Source of the DNA: DATIJC01 sp035479015
GTDB taxonomy: Bacteria; Patescibacteriota; Microgenomatia; UBA1400; UBA12028
Reading direction: 5' to 3'
Assembly (NCBI GenBank): GCA_035479015.1
Contig: DATIJC010000042.1
Coordinates: 1-13,221 of the forward strand
Length of the DNA stretch: 13,221 nucleotides
The notes below the pieces were generated by a model that was not told the origin of the DNA, did not search any database, and worked only from the letters and a program-made list of their open reading frames with translations. Shown here one piece after another: positions 11,957 to 13,221 of the stretch (position 1 is its first letter; each line of letters begins with the position of its first letter). The position numbers and the translations under genes were made by a program.

Positions 11957-13221
11957 CTATCTCCTTTCGAGTTCTTTTTTACAAGTTTCTATTAATTGTA
12001 TATCAGACCAACTAGCAAACTGAAAAGTATCAAAACCATGCTGCATGGTGCCCAGCAGTTCTCCGGAACCGCGGTGCTTCAAATCATATTCAGCTAATGC
12101 ATTTCCATCGTAGGTTTTGGCGAAATATGTTAGGCGACCAGTGGCTAGTGACTCGTGACTAGTAAACAAGAGACAGTACGCATCTTGCCCGCGTCGCCCT
12201 ACCCGTCCGCGTAGTTGATGTAACTGCGCCAGGCCGAACCTCTCTGCCCCTTCGATCACGATGACGTTCGCTTTTGGAATATCCACGCCAACCTCTACCA
12301 CTGGAGTGGTTACTAGCATGTCGGTCTTTCCTGACATCATGTTCGCAAAGATCTTGTCTTTATCTGCAATTTTTCCATGAAGTAGTGCAAGTTTGAAATC
12401 AGAAAAGACCTTTTTTAACCGCTCAAATTCTTGTTTTGCTGATTTGACACTAACTAGAGTTTCTATGACTGACTCCTCGATAAAAGGACAGACCACAATG
12501 GTTTGCTGTCCCGTCTGTTTCATTGTTTTCTGGATCCACGCGTATGCACCCGGGCGTTTTGATGAACCTACCACCCAGGTCTTGATATTTGAATTGGATT
12601 TATGCGGCAAAATAAAACTCACGTCCCTGTCAGCGAGGGCAGTCAACGCGACTGTGCGCGGAATAGGGGTTGCCGTCATCGATAAAAAGTGCGGTTTTTT
12701 CTTACCTTGGAAAAAAGATTCGCGCTGACTAACCCCAAATCGGTGTTCTTCATCAATAATTACGATCACAGGCTTAAATTTCTTGATAGTAAACAGCGCA
12801 TGAGTGCCTACCAAAATGTCGCAGTCTACTGATTTTTCTTTTCCAGTGTAGATTCCAATACTGAAAGCTGATAACTGAGAACTGAAAACTTTTTTTAGTG
12901 TCTCGAAATGTTGGGATGCCAAAATATTCGTTGGGCAAACAAGAATTGCTTTTTTATTATTTTTAGCAGCAATCCAAAGTAGAAATGCGGCAACGGTTGT
13001 TTTTCCAGATCCAACTTCACCTTGTAAGAGCCGCTGCATTGGATGCGGTTGAGCGAGGTCTTTGGCAATATTTTGTATTGCATCTTTTTGAGAACTAGTT
13101 GGAGGGTATGGGAGCAATGCATAAAATTGCGAGATGTCTTTGTCAGAGACTGAAAGGGAAAAAATGCTGGCTGATTTTTCATGTTCGCGTTTTTTCTCCA
13201 TGACATCTTTAATCAAGAAAA
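11957..13221 (-). CDS. recG: ATP-dependent DNA helicase RecG (C-terminal part; 5' end outside window)
   Basis: Superfamily 2 helicase that remodels stalled replication forks and Holliday junctions. The visible part, about 420 residues, contains both helicase lobes. In order: the Q-like motif PPTSSQKDAI, PHPMQRLLQ then Walker A GEVGSGKT, CPTNILASQHF (Ia), GTHALF, DEEHRFG (II; RecG usually has DEQH, so one residue differs), SMTATPIPRT (III), TTPVVEVGVDIP (V), QLRGRVGR (VI), and the RecG C-terminal AEYDLKHRGSGELLGTMQHG. The N-terminal wedge/OB domain is expected beyond the window edge. The frame stays open to the end, so the TTG at 13216 is not the true start. Its last codons carry the ribosome site of the next gene. 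Confidence 0.96.
   Translation of the reverse strand, partial: FLIKDVMEKKREHEKSASIFSLSVSDKDISQFYALLPYPPTSSQKDAIQNIAKDLAQPHPMQRLLQGEVGSGKTTVAAFLLWIAAKNNKKAILVCPTNILASQHFETLKKVFSSQLSAFSIGIYTGKEKSVDCDILVGTHALFTIKKFKPVIVIIDEEHRFGVSQRESFFQGKKKPHFLSMTATPIPRTVALTALADRDVSFILPHKSNSNIKTWVVGSSKRPGAYAWIQKTMKQTGQQTIVVCPFIEESVIETLVSVKSAKQEFERLKKVFSDFKLALLHGKIADKDKIFANMMSGKTDMLVTTPVVEVGVDIPKANVIVIEGAERFGLAQLHQLRGRVGRRGQDAYCLLFTSHESLATGRLTYFAKTYDGNALAEYDLKHRGSGELLGTMQHGFDTFQFASWSDIQLIETCKKELERR

Overview
The window looks like part of a Candidate Phyla Radiation (Patescibacteria) genome, perhaps Microgenomates. The reasons are the pilin style (GFTxxELLVVISII followed by C-terminal YCxCAxLE), a four-helix-bundle protein of the 23S-intervening-sequence/TIGR04258 type, compact ATGA-overlapping genes, and a type IV pilus set with no outer-membrane parts. 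The phylum call is inference from memory; no search was run. TGA acts as a normal stop, which argues against a code-25 lineage such as Gracilibacteria.

Plus strand, 40-9773: a nearly continuous type IV pilus locus. It encodes the platform protein PilC, a pilin-like protein, prepilin peptidase PilD, a membrane-anchored Cys-rich PKD protein, two tandem pilins, and a minor-pilin series in the order FimT/GspH, PilV/GspI, PilW/GspJ, PilX/GspK. The alignment complex PilM, PilN and PilO follows. One gene does not fit: a four-helix-bundle protein sits between PilW and PilX and contains a purine-rich and a pyrimidine-rich array of 9-nt repeats in inverted arrangement. The assembly ATPases (PilB/PilT) are not in the window and may lie upstream.

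Minus strand, 13221-9753: a housekeeping run read toward the pilus locus. In transcription order it is recG (5' end outside the window), a 61-aa unknown protein, an intrinsic terminator, an L32-like protein without cysteines, nusB, an acyl-carrier-like protein with Pro at the phosphopantetheine Ser position, rnc, rpsP and khpA. A near-consensus sigma70 promoter at the end of rnc drives rpsP-khpA. The two transcription units converge, and the pilO and khpA coding regions overlap by 21 bp.

Regulation visible in the sequence: a perfect 12-bp hairpin with the pilD start codon in its loop, an 8-bp palindromic repeat that holds the pilC ribosome site, and several promoters so close to start codons that leaderless or near-leaderless mRNAs are expected. 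No tRNA, rRNA, CRISPR array or insertion sequence was seen. The only non-coding stretch over 100 bases is 11658-11768, which holds the terminator and a promoter.
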